Positions 19,484 through 27,101 of a DNA stretch of 64,000 bases are shown one piece after another (the first letter of the stretch is position 1; each line of letters opens with the position of its first letter). The DNA comes from CAIUGU01 sp963819685. GTDB taxonomy: Bacteria; Pseudomonadota; Gammaproteobacteria; Steroidobacterales; Steroidobacteraceae. The translations under genes were made by a program, and so were the position numbers. Location: contig CAWFXI010000009.1 of NCBI GenBank assembly GCA_963819685.1, positions 377,188 through 441,187 on the forward strand, in the 5' to 3' direction. The notes under the pieces were generated by a model that saw nothing but the letters and a program-made list of their open reading frames with translations, was not told the DNA's origin and searched no databases.

Positions 19484-20218
19484 TCAGTCGGCTTTCTTCA
19501 TGTCCAGAACGATCGCGTTTGCCAGCAGCCACGTGGCGATCAGCGCGGTGAAAAATACGAGGTCCTTCAGGTCAATGACACCTTTCGCAATGGCGTTGAA
19601 GTGCGTCAGGAAGGAAAACGATGCCACCGCGTCGACCAGCACCTGCGGCGCCCACCCCTGGAACAGGCCCAGCACCATCGGCAGTCCGGACAGCAGAAAG
19701 CCGAAGCACACCACGACGGTCAGAATGAACGCGATCACCTGGTTGCGCGTCGTCGCCGACAGGCACGCACCAATGGCAAGAAATCCCCCGGCCATCAGAA
19801 AACTGCCGACGTAGGCCGCGAGAATGGCGCCGTTGTCCGGGTCCCCCAGGTAGTTGACGGTTATCCAGAGAGGGAAAGTCAGCCCCAGGGCCAGGCCCGC
19901 AAAAACCCAGGCGGCCGCGAATTTGCCAAGGACCGCCTGCCACAGGGAAATGGGGAGTGTCATCAGCAGTTCCAGGCTGCCGGATTTTCTTTCCTCGGCC
20001 CACAGCCGCATCGACAGGGCGGGGATCAGGAACAGATACAACCAGGGATGAAAGGTGAAGAATGGCGTGAGGTCGGACTGGCCCCGCTCGTAGAAATTGC
20101 CCAGGTAAAACGCAAAGGCACCCGCGAGCACGAGGAAGATGACGATGAACACGAAGGCAAGCGGCGTGGCGAAATAGCTCGCGAGTTCACGGCGAAAGAC
20201 GATCGCAACCTTACGCAT
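19484..20218 (-). CDS. ABC transporter permease (GldF/ABC-2 type)
   Basis: I start this at the ATG at 20218 (MRKVAIVFRRELASYFATPL), which overlaps the ATPase stop by 8 bases; an upstream in-frame extension only re-reads the ATPase gene. The 244 residues contain six hydrophobic segments and the ABC-2 hallmark AEERKSGSLELLMTLPIS. This matches the GldF-type permease expected between a GldA-like ATPase and a GldG-like auxiliary protein. Substrate unknown. Confidence 0.9.
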   Translation of the reverse strand: MRKVAIVFRRELASYFATPLAFVFIVIFLVLAGAFAFYLGNFYERGQSDLTPFFTFHPWLYLFLIPALSMRLWAEERKSGSLELLMTLPISLWQAVLGKFAAAWVFAGLALGLTFPLWITVNYLGDPDNGAILAAYVGSFLMAGGFLAIGACLSATTRNQVIAFILTVVVCFGFLLSGLPMVLGLFQGWAPQVLVDAVASFSFLTHFNAIAKGVIDLKDLVFFTALIATWLLANAIVLDMKKAD

Positions 20219-20939
20219 GGGAAGGGCTGCCAAGGGTGATGGTGCGAAAGACGTCGTCGAGTCGCCCGGAAGGGGCGCGGGACGCCAGGCCGGCGGGCGT
20301 GTCGTCGGCAAGAATCCTGCCGCTGGCGATGATGATGGCTCGGGTGCAGACGGCGTCGACCTCTTCGAGAATGTGGGTCGAGATGATGATGATCTTGTCC
20401 CTGGCCATTGCCTGGATGAGCGTGCGGACTTCGTGCTTCTGGTTCGGATCGAGACCGTCAGTGGGCTCATCGAGAACCAGCACTTTTGGGTCGTGCAGGA
20501 TGGCTTGAGCCAGCCCGACGCGCCGCTTGTAACCTTTGGAAAGCGTTTCGATCGGCTGCTTGAGGACCGCCTCGAGCCCGAGACGGCCGACAACATCATC
20601 GATGCGGCGGCTTCGCTCGCGCCCCAGCAGCCCTCTGATGTCCGCTATGAAGGCCAGAAACCCCACAACGGTCATTTCGCCGTAGCTCGGCGCGCCTTCT
20701 GGCAGGTAACCCATGGCCGTTTTGGCCGCAAGGGCCTGTTCCGACACGTCGAACCCGCAGACCGAGACCCTTCCGGAGGTGGGCGCCAGGAATCCGGCAA
20801 TGATTTTCATCGTGGTTGATTTGCCGGCACCATTGGGTCCCAGGAAGCCGAGTACTTCACCTTCCTCAACACGGAAAGAAATCCCATCGACAGCCGTCAG
20901 CGGACCGTAGCGCTTGGTGAGCCGATCAACCTCAATCAT
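20211..20939 (-). CDS. ABC transporter ATP-binding protein (GldA-like)
   Basis: Nucleotide-binding domain with Walker A GFLGPNGAGKSTTMKII, signature LSKGYKRRVGLAQAI (a variant of LSGGQ typical of gliding/copper-type exporters), Walker B VLVLDEPTDGLDPNQ, and switch His in IIIISTHILEEV. I chose the ATG at 20939 (MIEVDRLTKRYG), which has TGAGGT just upstream; in-frame codons further upstream are not family sequence. 242 residues. First gene of the four-gene operon. Confidence 0.92.
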   Translation of the reverse strand: MIEVDRLTKRYGPLTAVDGISFRVEEGEVLGFLGPNGAGKSTTMKIIAGFLAPTSGRVSVCGFDVSEQALAAKTAMGYLPEGAPSYGEMTVVGFLAFIADIRGLLGRERSRRIDDVVGRLGLEAVLKQPIETLSKGYKRRVGLAQAILHDPKVLVLDEPTDGLDPNQKHEVRTLIQAMARDKIIIISTHILEEVDAVCTRAIIIASGRILADDTPAGLASRAPSGRLDDVFRTITLGSPSHA

Positions 20940-21184
20940 CGTGACCTCAACTGCTGCCGCCATGCCGCAACCAGCCGTATGACCATCGCGGATCGCGACC
21001 GGTTCCGTCCTTAAAGGGCGTACGTCTTTCTTGTATTTACCGCCAACCATGCTGGCGGCTGCGCCATTGTCGTCTGAGCGGTTGACGGTGCGGTGATTTT
21101 TTTTAAGAGAGGCTGGGTTGTCAAGCGGACCGCGGCTATAGTGGCGCTGCCGACCCGGCGACCCACTTTCATAAGGAGATTCTC

Positions 21185-21775
21185 ATGGCCGATCGTAGTG
21201 ACTATCTGCGCCAGCTCCAGGAAAAGCTGAATGCATGGGCGCAATGGGCAAAGCAGCTGGAAGAACAGGCACTCGCCAGTGCTGCACAGATGCGCGGGGA
21301 CGCACAAGTCAACTACGACCATCGTGCCAGGCAGGTCAGCGAGCTCGTTGACCAGGGCCGTCTGCAGTTCGATCGCGTGAGTTCATCAACTGAAGATGCC
21401 TGGCGGGACATGGCAGCGGGTGCAGAGCAGGTATGGGGCACGCTGCAATCGGCTGCCGCTGAGCTGGCGCAACAGGTTCAGGAGAAGATGCGCGAGCCGG
21501 TCCCCCAAAAGGCTGTCAGCAAGAAGAAGCCCGCAGCCAGGAAGCCGGCACCAAAGCCGAAGAAGCGAGCGACGGCAAAGAAGAAGGTGGCGGCCGCCAG
21601 GAAGAAAGTCGCCGCAGTCCGCAAGAAGGTAGTCGGCAAGGCCAAGGCGCTCATCCGCAAGGTCAAGGTCAAGGCTCGCCGCAGAGCTGTGAAGAGAAAG
21701 GTTGCTGCCAAAGTCAGGCAGGTGCGCCGGAAGGTCGCCAAGGTGACGCGCAAGGCCGTCCGCAAGAAGAAATAA
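21185..21775 (+). CDS. Histone H1-like protein with coiled-coil head and Lys/Arg/Ala/Val-rich tail
   Basis: A 196-residue two-part protein. Residues 1-105 are an amphipathic helical region rich in Q, A and E (LRQLQEKLNAWAQWAKQLEE). Residues ~106-196 are almost only K, R, A, V and P, beginning KKKPAARKPAPKPKK and ending RKVAKVTRKAVRKKK, like the C-terminal tails of eukaryotic H1 and bacterial AlgP/Hc1-type proteins. AAGGAG lies 7 bases before the ATG. It is monocistronic and convergent with the next gene. The tail implies nucleic-acid binding or condensation; the head may mediate oligomerisation. I do not recognise a named family for the head. Confidence 0.75.
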   Translation: MADRSDYLRQLQEKLNAWAQWAKQLEEQALASAAQMRGDAQVNYDHRARQVSELVDQGRLQFDRVSSSTEDAWRDMAAGAEQVWGTLQSAAAELAQQVQEKMREPVPQKAVSKKKPAARKPAPKPKKRATAKKKVAAARKKVAAVRKKVVGKAKALIRKVKVKARRRAVKRKVAAKVRQVRRKVAKVTRKAVRKKK

Positions 21776-21832
21776 GAAGCAGCGAGCAGGGTGGAGATAG
21801 GTCAGGGCAAGGAAGCCCGGCCTCTAACCGCT

Positions 21833-22609
21833 TCAGTCCTCGTCGCTCTCCGCCTGTAGTTCGATTTCAGCCTTGTGGCTGCGCAGGATGCGCCTGACTT
21901 CTGCTACGGGTGGTCGGTCTGCAATGCGTGCAATCAGGTCGGCGAGTTCGTGCCATTCCTTGCCCCAGTTGAGCAGACGTACCGCGTCGGCCATGACTTT
22001 TTTCTGGAGCGCCGGAGAAGTCACCTTGCTGGAGGAGCCGCCCGCAGCCGGTGCCTTCCTGACAGCTTTTGCCGCCGTTTTCGGGGTCGTTGCCGCTTTG
22101 GCGGTTACCGCTGGCTCCTGGGCGCGTCGCGCAGGTGTCGTGCTTGCGGACACCTTTGGCATTTCACGCGTGGCCTCAACTTCGGCGACAAGGGGCGTCT
22201 GGCTTGGCCGAGCCCGATTGGTGGCCTGAATAGCAGTAGTCGCTGGGTCGGTCGGTTTTTTGGCGGAAGATGCCGAGGCCTTCTGTGCCTGGTCTTTGTC
22301 CGGATCCGCCAGCGGGATGAAACGCTGCACGTGCTGCGACCCGACCAGATTGGCCAGAAAACCCATCAGCTCGAGCGACTCCGCGAACCTGCTGTCCCCT
22401 GCGGAGATCCTGGATTCCTGCTGTCCTTTGAGTTCCAGCGTTTTCTGACGGGCAAGTTCAATGATCCAGCGTGTTGGCCGGTCGTGCTTTGGCCAAGGCT
22501 GGGCGGCAAGGTAGTCGGCTTCCGGCAGCTCAGCGTATTGCAGATGCAGATCCAGGCTCGCCAGCCACTTCTCAAGCAGCTCCATCATTCGCTTGTCCGC
22601 TGGGGTCAT
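21833..22609 (-). CDS. Conserved-looking hypothetical protein with disordered Ala/Thr/Pro linker
   Basis: Not recognised. The 258 residues divide into a predicted helical N-terminal part (~1-100: MMELLEKWLASLDLHLQY ... FAESLELMGFLANLVG), a low-complexity linker (~105-200) rich in A, T, P, S and K, and a C-terminal helical part (~205-258: DAVRLLNWGKEWHELADLIA) ending in acidic residues. No signal peptide or membrane segment. It is convergent with the H1-like gene, from which it is 57 bases away. The acidic tail next to a strongly basic neighbour may be coincidence. Codon use looks like the surrounding core genome. Confidence 0.6.
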   Translation of the reverse strand: MTPADKRMMELLEKWLASLDLHLQYAELPEADYLAAQPWPKHDRPTRWIIELARQKTLELKGQQESRISAGDSRFAESLELMGFLANLVGSQHVQRFIPLADPDKDQAQKASASSAKKPTDPATTAIQATNRARPSQTPLVAEVEATREMPKVSASTTPARRAQEPAVTAKAATTPKTAAKAVRKAPAAGGSSSKVTSPALQKKVMADAVRLLNWGKEWHELADLIARIADRPPVAEVRRILRSHKAEIELQAESDED

Positions 22610-22734
22610 GATCTCTCCGCGGGGGCAGGGGTCCGCGCCGGTCTTGCCGGATTATGCCTTGAGGGGGGCGCATTTCGGCACTGTCCGTGATTCAAGTCAG
22701 CGTCGACGGTCCCGGAGCTGGCTGCTAGACTTCG

Positions 22735-22845
22735 CTCACTCGTTGGGGAGTAGCCGCCGTCGCAACAGACGGGGATGTGTCAACACGCTTGGGGCCCCGC
22801 AGGTTCCATGGTGCATCCGGCAAAACGTTTGGCGAGACCGATGAG
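22735..22845 (+). ncRNA. yybP-ykoY family (Mn2+) riboswitch
   Basis: The two most conserved parts of the family are present in order: GGGGAGTAGC at 22745-22754 and GGCGAGACC at 22831-22839. They are closed by a P1 helix between CTCACTCG (22735-22742) and CGATGAG (22839-22845), with one bulge. The element ends ~80 bases before the start of a TMEM165/GDT1-family gene, which is one of the family's known downstream genes. In characterised members Mn2+ binding turns expression on. The intervening GC-rich leader could hold the expression platform. Confidence 0.82.
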
Positions 22846-22926
22846 GCGATCTTCCATGTCCGGGTCGGGCGGGGAGGCCGTCTCATTGGACCTTGGTCAA
22901 TTCCGCTCGACCCCTCGTGTACCCCA

Positions 22927-23493
22927 ATGGAAGCATTTCTGGTCTCTACCCTGGCTGTCGCGATTGCGGAAATCGGCGACAAGACCCAACTGCTGTCCCT
23001 GTTGCTGGCCACCCGATTCCGCAAGCCGTTGCCAATCGTGCTCGGCATCCTGGTTGCGACAGTTGCCAACCATGCTCTCGCCGCATTGGCAGGGGAGTGG
23101 GTGCGTGCCAGTCTTTCTCCTGAAGCCCTTCGCTGGATCCTGGGGTTGGGCTTCCTGGCCATAGCAGCGTGGACCCTCAAACCCGACAAGCTGGATGACG
23201 ATGAGCCGGCCAAAGGTACTTACGGAGTCTTTCTGATCACCTTGGTCGCGTTCTTTGTTGCAGAAATGGGGGACAAAACGCAGATCGCAACGATTGCCCT
23301 GTCTGCCAAGTACGGATCCCTGTTGGCAGTCGTTTTTGGCACCACCGCGGGTATGCTTCTTGTGAACGTCCCGATCGTTTACCTGGGCGACCGCTTCGCT
23401 CCGAAGATCCCGCTCAAGTTCATCCGCTTGAGTGCCGCCAGCATTTTCGCGGTGATTGGGTTGACTATACTGTTCAGGTTCACGGCAACGTGA
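22927..23493 (+). CDS. TMEM165/GDT1 (UPF0016) family Mn2+ exporter, MneA-like
   Basis: Six-helix inner-membrane protein with two copies of the family motif E-x-G-D-K-T-Q (AEIGDKTQ near residue 14 and AEMGDKTQ near residue 115), the inverted-repeat architecture of cation exporters such as Vibrio MneA. I start at the ATG at 22927 (MEAFLVSTLAVAIAEIGDKT), giving 188 residues. An in-frame reading 50 codons further upstream would begin inside the riboswitch and is untenable. Expected role: manganese efflux, induced by Mn2+ through the upstream riboswitch. Confidence 0.93.
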   Translation: MEAFLVSTLAVAIAEIGDKTQLLSLLLATRFRKPLPIVLGILVATVANHALAALAGEWVRASLSPEALRWILGLGFLAIAAWTLKPDKLDDDEPAKGTYGVFLITLVAFFVAEMGDKTQIATIALSAKYGSLLAVVFGTTAGMLLVNVPIVYLGDRFAPKIPLKFIRLSAASIFAVIGLTILFRFTAT

Positions 23494-23710
23494 AGTGTTG
23501 ATCAGAAGCCCATAACAATCGAAAAGCTCCTACCCAACTGAGACTACTTCCATTGCCCATTGCGCTATACATCGGGCGGTTGCCTCCTGCAGAATCGACC
23601 GGAAGTCCTATTTGTGGTGCCGACAGCCTGCTTACAGTTGAGCACGACGTAAATTGGTAGAAATTCCGTTTAGCTTCTCCACCGCTAGAGAAGTTGGCTG
23701 AGGTGTATTG

Positions 23711-24550
23711 ATGGAGCGTGATAGTCATCAAGCTATTCTGCGAGCAATCCGTATTTGCATGAGGCCTATGGCCGAATTTCTGTTGCAGGCCGGAGTCAGT
23801 TTTCGTGAATTCGAGAAGGTATCTCGATTGGCGTTCGCAGAAACTGCGATGAAGAAATACGGTGTCCGGGGTCGCGATACAAATATTTCGCGAGTGGCTG
23901 TAATGACTGGGATCTCGAGGAAGGAAATTTCCAAACTAAGAGATCAATTGATATCAGAAGAGCTTACTGACACTGTTTCCACTTCACCCGCCGGTCTGGT
24001 CTTGGCCGGTTGGCATACTGACCGGGAATTTATTAACGGCGATGGAAATCCGCTAGCAATACCGTTCGATGGACAGGGAACAACTTTTGTCAGGCTAGTG
24101 AAACGGTATGCAGGTGACGTACCTGCCGGTGCAGTTCGAGTGGAACTTAAGAGATCGAATAGCATTGAAGAAACTAAAGACGGATTGCTCCGTGCACTAC
24201 ACCGACATTTCGTGCCACATGAGGCGCTAGATCGCTTGGCAACTTCTATTGAAGTCTTGTTAGGGGGCTTAGCGGCAACAATTGCGCACAACGTAAATCC
24301 TGAACATGCGGAGTCAGGATATATCGAGCGGTTTGTTTACAGCGATAGGCTAAAGGAAACGGCTGTGCTCGGCTTTCGAAAAGTCGCCAGAGAACGAGCC
24401 CAGTCGCTCTTGGAAGGGCTTGATGATTGGCTTGCAGCGAACGACGTCATAGTCGAGTCTGAAATCGAAAAAACGGCCAACCATAGGGTTGGCTTGGGCG
24501 TGTTCTATTACGAAGGTCCGAAGGGAGACCCGTCTAGCACCAAAGAGTAG
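23711..24550 (+). CDS. DUF6502 family protein A (HTH-containing putative regulator)
   Basis: A 279-residue protein, first of two paralogues flanking a repeat protein. The N-terminal region (CMRPMAEFLLQAGVSFREFEKV) and the segment NISRVAVMTGISRKEISKLR are shared with the paralogue at 25580-26539 (RIAIITGLTRKEVARV), as are LVLAGWHTD and VKRYAGDVP. The SRVAVMTGISRKEISKLR stretch looks like a helix-turn-helix, so DNA binding is likely. AGGTG precedes the ATG at 23711; a TTG one codon upstream is possible. The gene is visibly AT-richer than the core genes around it. I assign the family from memory of DUF6502; function is not established. Confidence 0.75.
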   Translation: MERDSHQAILRAIRICMRPMAEFLLQAGVSFREFEKVSRLAFAETAMKKYGVRGRDTNISRVAVMTGISRKEISKLRDQLISEELTDTVSTSPAGLVLAGWHTDREFINGDGNPLAIPFDGQGTTFVRLVKRYAGDVPAGAVRVELKRSNSIEETKDGLLRALHRHFVPHEALDRLATSIEVLLGGLAATIAHNVNPEHAESGYIERFVYSDRLKETAVLGFRKVARERAQSLLEGLDDWLAANDVIVESEIEKTANHRVGLGVFYYEGPKGDPSSTKE

Positions 24551-24586
24551 GACGTGGCGAGCCGTTCGCAGCACGTGGCACAGAAA

Positions 24587-25552
24587 TCAATTTCTAATCG
24601 TTGCCTTCATTGCAATGAGATCACCGTTTGAAATTGGACGAATTCCAGTTGCGGTGACAATCGATCCAACAGTTGCACCTTCGAAGCCACTGGAAAGCGC
24701 AGGCGTATAGTCAACGACAAGATTGCCGATGTTTAGCTTGCCAGTAGCGACATCTACTGACGAAACTTTCCCAGTAATCACGACCACTGAAGCGCCGTCG
24801 ACATACATTGATTCGTTGTCCGTCCAAACGCGGGTCGTTACGAGGGCGCCTTCGTCGTCCACGCTTCCGCTAAGCACTATTACTGCACCAGGGTCATATT
24901 GGTCTGTTCCACCTACCCATAGGCGTTGACCCAAAACCTGCACCTCCCTCTCAGCCGGGTACCATGCATCGATTCTTCCTTGTACCAAGGTCAAATCAGG
25001 ACTTTGGGAATTGGGCGTCGAAATTTCCGAACTGGATTTGAGTGTTCGACCGGTACCGCCGATTGCTGCTTTTGCAGTGCGACCTGTCCCACCAATCGCC
25101 GCTTTTGCGCTTCGGCCGGTACCGCCGATTGCTGCTTTCGCAGTGCGACCTGTCCCACCAATCGCCGCTTTTGCGCTTCGGCCGGTACCGCCGATTGCTG
25201 CTTTCGCAGTGCGACCTGTCCCACCAATCGCCGCTTTTGCGCTTCGGCCGGTACCGCCGATTGCTGCTTTCGCAGTGCGACCTGTCCCACCAATCGCCGC
25301 TTTTGCGCTTCGGCCCGTACCGCCAATTGCAGCTTTTGCAGTACGAGTGCTAGTCCAAGCAGTGGTCCATTCTGTGCCTGTGTATTTGGTGGTTACACTT
25401 TCTATCGAAGAGTCAGTCTTACCGGCGAGTTGAATATCAGACGCATATGCGCGGCCAAACAACAGCAACAGACTGATGCTCAAGATTGAGTAGCATAGAA
25501 CTTGCTTGCAGTTTCTAACGGATTTTTCGGTTGTATAGAATGCGAAGCGCAT
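24587..25552 (-). CDS. Exported DUF5666-type protein with nine 11-residue GGTG repeats
   Basis: A 321-residue protein. Residues 1-38 are a signal peptide (hydrophobic ILSISLLLLF, cleavage after AYA). Residues 71-169 are nine exact tandem copies of (T/S)AKAAIGGTGR with T and S alternating. Residues ~188-320 form a beta-rich region with two DUF5666-like modules (VQGRIDAWYPAEREVQVLG; ITGKVSSVDVATGKLNIG). DUF5666 proteins commonly carry a single G-I-G-G-T-G motif before the domain; here it is amplified. The start is 27 bases from the stop of the DUF6502 gene upstream, so they are probably co-transcribed. No membrane anchor or lipobox is seen. Function unknown. Confidence 0.75.
   Translation of the reverse strand: MRFAFYTTEKSVRNCKQVLCYSILSISLLLLFGRAYASDIQLAGKTDSSIESVTTKYTGTEWTTAWTSTRTAKAAIGGTGRSAKAAIGGTGRTAKAAIGGTGRSAKAAIGGTGRTAKAAIGGTGRSAKAAIGGTGRTAKAAIGGTGRSAKAAIGGTGRTAKAAIGGTGRTLKSSSEISTPNSQSPDLTLVQGRIDAWYPAEREVQVLGQRLWVGGTDQYDPGAVIVLSGSVDDEGALVTTRVWTDNESMYVDGASVVVITGKVSSVDVATGKLNIGNLVVDYTPALSSGFEGATVGSIVTATGIRPISNGDLIAMKATIRN
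25047..25343. repeat. Minisatellite: nine 33-bp units in a 66-bp dimeric period
   Basis: Units start at 25047 and every 33 bases to 25311. Two versions alternate; the 66-mers at 25113-25178, 25179-25244 and 25245-25310 are identical. The flanking units are slightly diverged. All are in frame with the minus-strand gene, so copy-number change would preserve the reading frame and alter the protein by 11 or 22 residues. Confidence 0.97.
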
Positions 25553-25579
25553 AATTTATTAGCTCTTGGATACCTAAAC

Positions 25580-26539
25580 CTATTTTTTTTGTTGTTTGCT
25601 ACGTTCAGGATCGACCTGTGGATCACCCACAACGTCGTCGCGAACAAACATGTAAATGGCGACTCCTACTTGTTTGCGATTTCTGGTTTTTGCTATCGCA
25701 GCCGCCGTTTCCTTTGTTGCGAGCCAATCCGCCAATGCTTCTAGGAATTGTTGCCCTCGATCGCCAACAACAAGCCTGAATTCCTGAATTGAATCGCTCG
25801 GAATGCCTGCAGGGGTCCACACGCGGCGTTCGAACAGTTTTTCGCCTTGAGTAGCTTCGAGATTGTGGTCTAGGGTCTCAGCGAGATCTGTTAGCGCCAC
25901 GGCCATGAAATCAATCGAGGCAGGATCGGTCTTGGACGGAAGATATGAGCGAGCGAGGACTCGAATCTGTCCAGCTGGTGATGCATCAGCTGCACCCACT
26001 CTCATCAGTTCATCGAGCATCGCTCGCGGCGGCATATCCCCGCTGTATCGGCGAACCAACTCCGTGAAGCTGCGTATTCCAGCCCTTGTCTCAAATGGGA
26101 GCTCGTAAGGCATTCCATATGGACCGGTGAAATCCGGGTCTTGATGCCAACCAGCCAAAACGCGGCCAACTCGATTGAGGTTGCTGGCATCAGCAATGAC
26201 GTCGCGATCGAGAGCGAATACAACCCTTGCTACTTCCTTACGAGTCAAGCCGGTGATGATTGCAATTCGTGATTGCGACTGACGGCCGACGGGCAAAGCG
26301 AAGTCACGCCCTGCGACCTCGACATACACAGCCTTGAGAATTTCCGCGAACTCGCCAAACGATATGCCTTGGCGAAGGAGAATTCTTACCAGCGGCCGCA
26401 TCACATGCTTGAAGGCCGAGAGCAGGGATCTTTTATGCCTTCGGTCATGCGTGGCCCAAAGCGAGGCGCGAGTGGCAGGACTGCAAGTGCCGCGGTCATT
26501 ACGGTGTCTCGCAATTATTGGGCGGGAAATATATCCCAC
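25580..26539 (-). CDS. DUF6502 family protein B (HTH-containing putative regulator)
   Basis: A 319-residue paralogue of the protein at 23711-24550. Shared blocks: FKHVMRPLVRILLRQGISFGEF, SRIAIITGLTRKEVARV (HTH-like), VLAGWHQDPDF, ELVRRYSGDMPP, and near the end QFLEALADWLATKE. The homologous part begins only around residue 37, so the GTG at 26539 may be too far upstream; no convincing ribosome-binding site precedes it and I see no better start. It ends in a K/Q-rich tail (DPERSKQQKK). It lies 27 bases upstream of the repeat-protein gene on the same strand and probably shares its transcript. Confidence 0.72.
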   Translation of the reverse strand: MGYISRPIIARHRNDRGTCSPATRASLWATHDRRHKRSLLSAFKHVMRPLVRILLRQGISFGEFAEILKAVYVEVAGRDFALPVGRQSQSRIAIITGLTRKEVARVVFALDRDVIADASNLNRVGRVLAGWHQDPDFTGPYGMPYELPFETRAGIRSFTELVRRYSGDMPPRAMLDELMRVGAADASPAGQIRVLARSYLPSKTDPASIDFMAVALTDLAETLDHNLEATQGEKLFERRVWTPAGIPSDSIQEFRLVVGDRGQQFLEALADWLATKETAAAIAKTRNRKQVGVAIYMFVRDDVVGDPQVDPERSKQQKK

Positions 26540-27101
26540 GAAAGGTCATGGTCAACGATGGGACATAATTTGGGAGCGACATTACAGAATGTCGAGAGGG
26601 GAAATGCCCTGCGGATCGGGTGTCGCAGTGCAAAATCGGATAAGAATCAGCGTCCGGACGTGCCTAACATGAAGCGCGTTGTGAGCTGACCAGATCGACC
26701 AGCACCAGCGTTATGTCTGGACTGGTTTAACGCGCAATACGCTTATGGCTGTTACATAAGCTGGCAAAAGCGCCAGGCATTCCGGGGATTGTCAAATGCA
26801 CGAGCGTTATCGGAAGAGATTGAATCGACTGCTCAATCCTTATTAAGGCCAGACGGTTAGAGGCCATTTATAAACAAAAATATCAGCTAATGGCAGGCGC
26901 GCGCCATGCGTCAGAAGTAACCCGTAACGCGCGTGAATCAGCAATGTGGAAGACCATCATCCAGGTTGCGGGATGTGGCCGGAAAGACTCCCGCTCCTGA
27001 CCGCGAGCACGTGGTCAGGAGCGGGATCAGAGTTCAACTACAAAGCTTCGAGGAAGTCGAACTGACTTATTGAAAGAAGAGTCAAATAATCGACTTGACA
27101 G
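26540..27101. other. Gene-free 560-bp region at the right end of the accessory island
   Basis: No credible coding sequence on either strand. It contains a perfect 7-bp inverted repeat (GCTTATG at 26741-26747, CATAAGC at 26755-26761) and a perfect 14-bp inverted repeat at 26989-27026. It is AT-richer than the core genes and could hold decayed mobile-element sequence, but I recognise no transposase or integrase remnant. Confidence 0.6.
26989..27026. repeat. Perfect 14-bp inverted repeat (possible terminator)
   Basis: Arms TCCCGCTCCTGACC (26989-27002) and GGTCAGGAGCGGGA (27013-27026) with a 10-base loop. It lies 75 bases beyond the stop of the minus-strand PpiC-like gene. No U-tract follows on either strand, so it is not a typical intrinsic terminator. 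Confidence 0.55.

Noticed and set aside
21118..21142. Promoter TTGTCA/TATAGT for the H1-like gene
   Set aside because: The spacer is only 13 bases, too short for a standard sigma-70 promoter.
22777..22926. 50-residue N-terminal extension of the Mn exporter
   Set aside because: It would start inside the riboswitch aptamer and has no family match.
25047..25343. CRISPR array
   Set aside because: Units are contiguous without unique spacers, in frame with a protein, and no cas genes are near.
25011..25433. Plus-strand frame with RPVPPIAAFA repeats
   Set aside because: Mirror of the minus-strand repeat protein. The minus frame has a signal peptide, a folded domain and synonymous divergence; this one does not.
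26720..26870. Integron attC site (GTTTAAC at 26725 and GTTAGAG near 26858)
   Set aside because: The second core does not fit the GTTRRRY pattern, and no integrase or cassette array is present.
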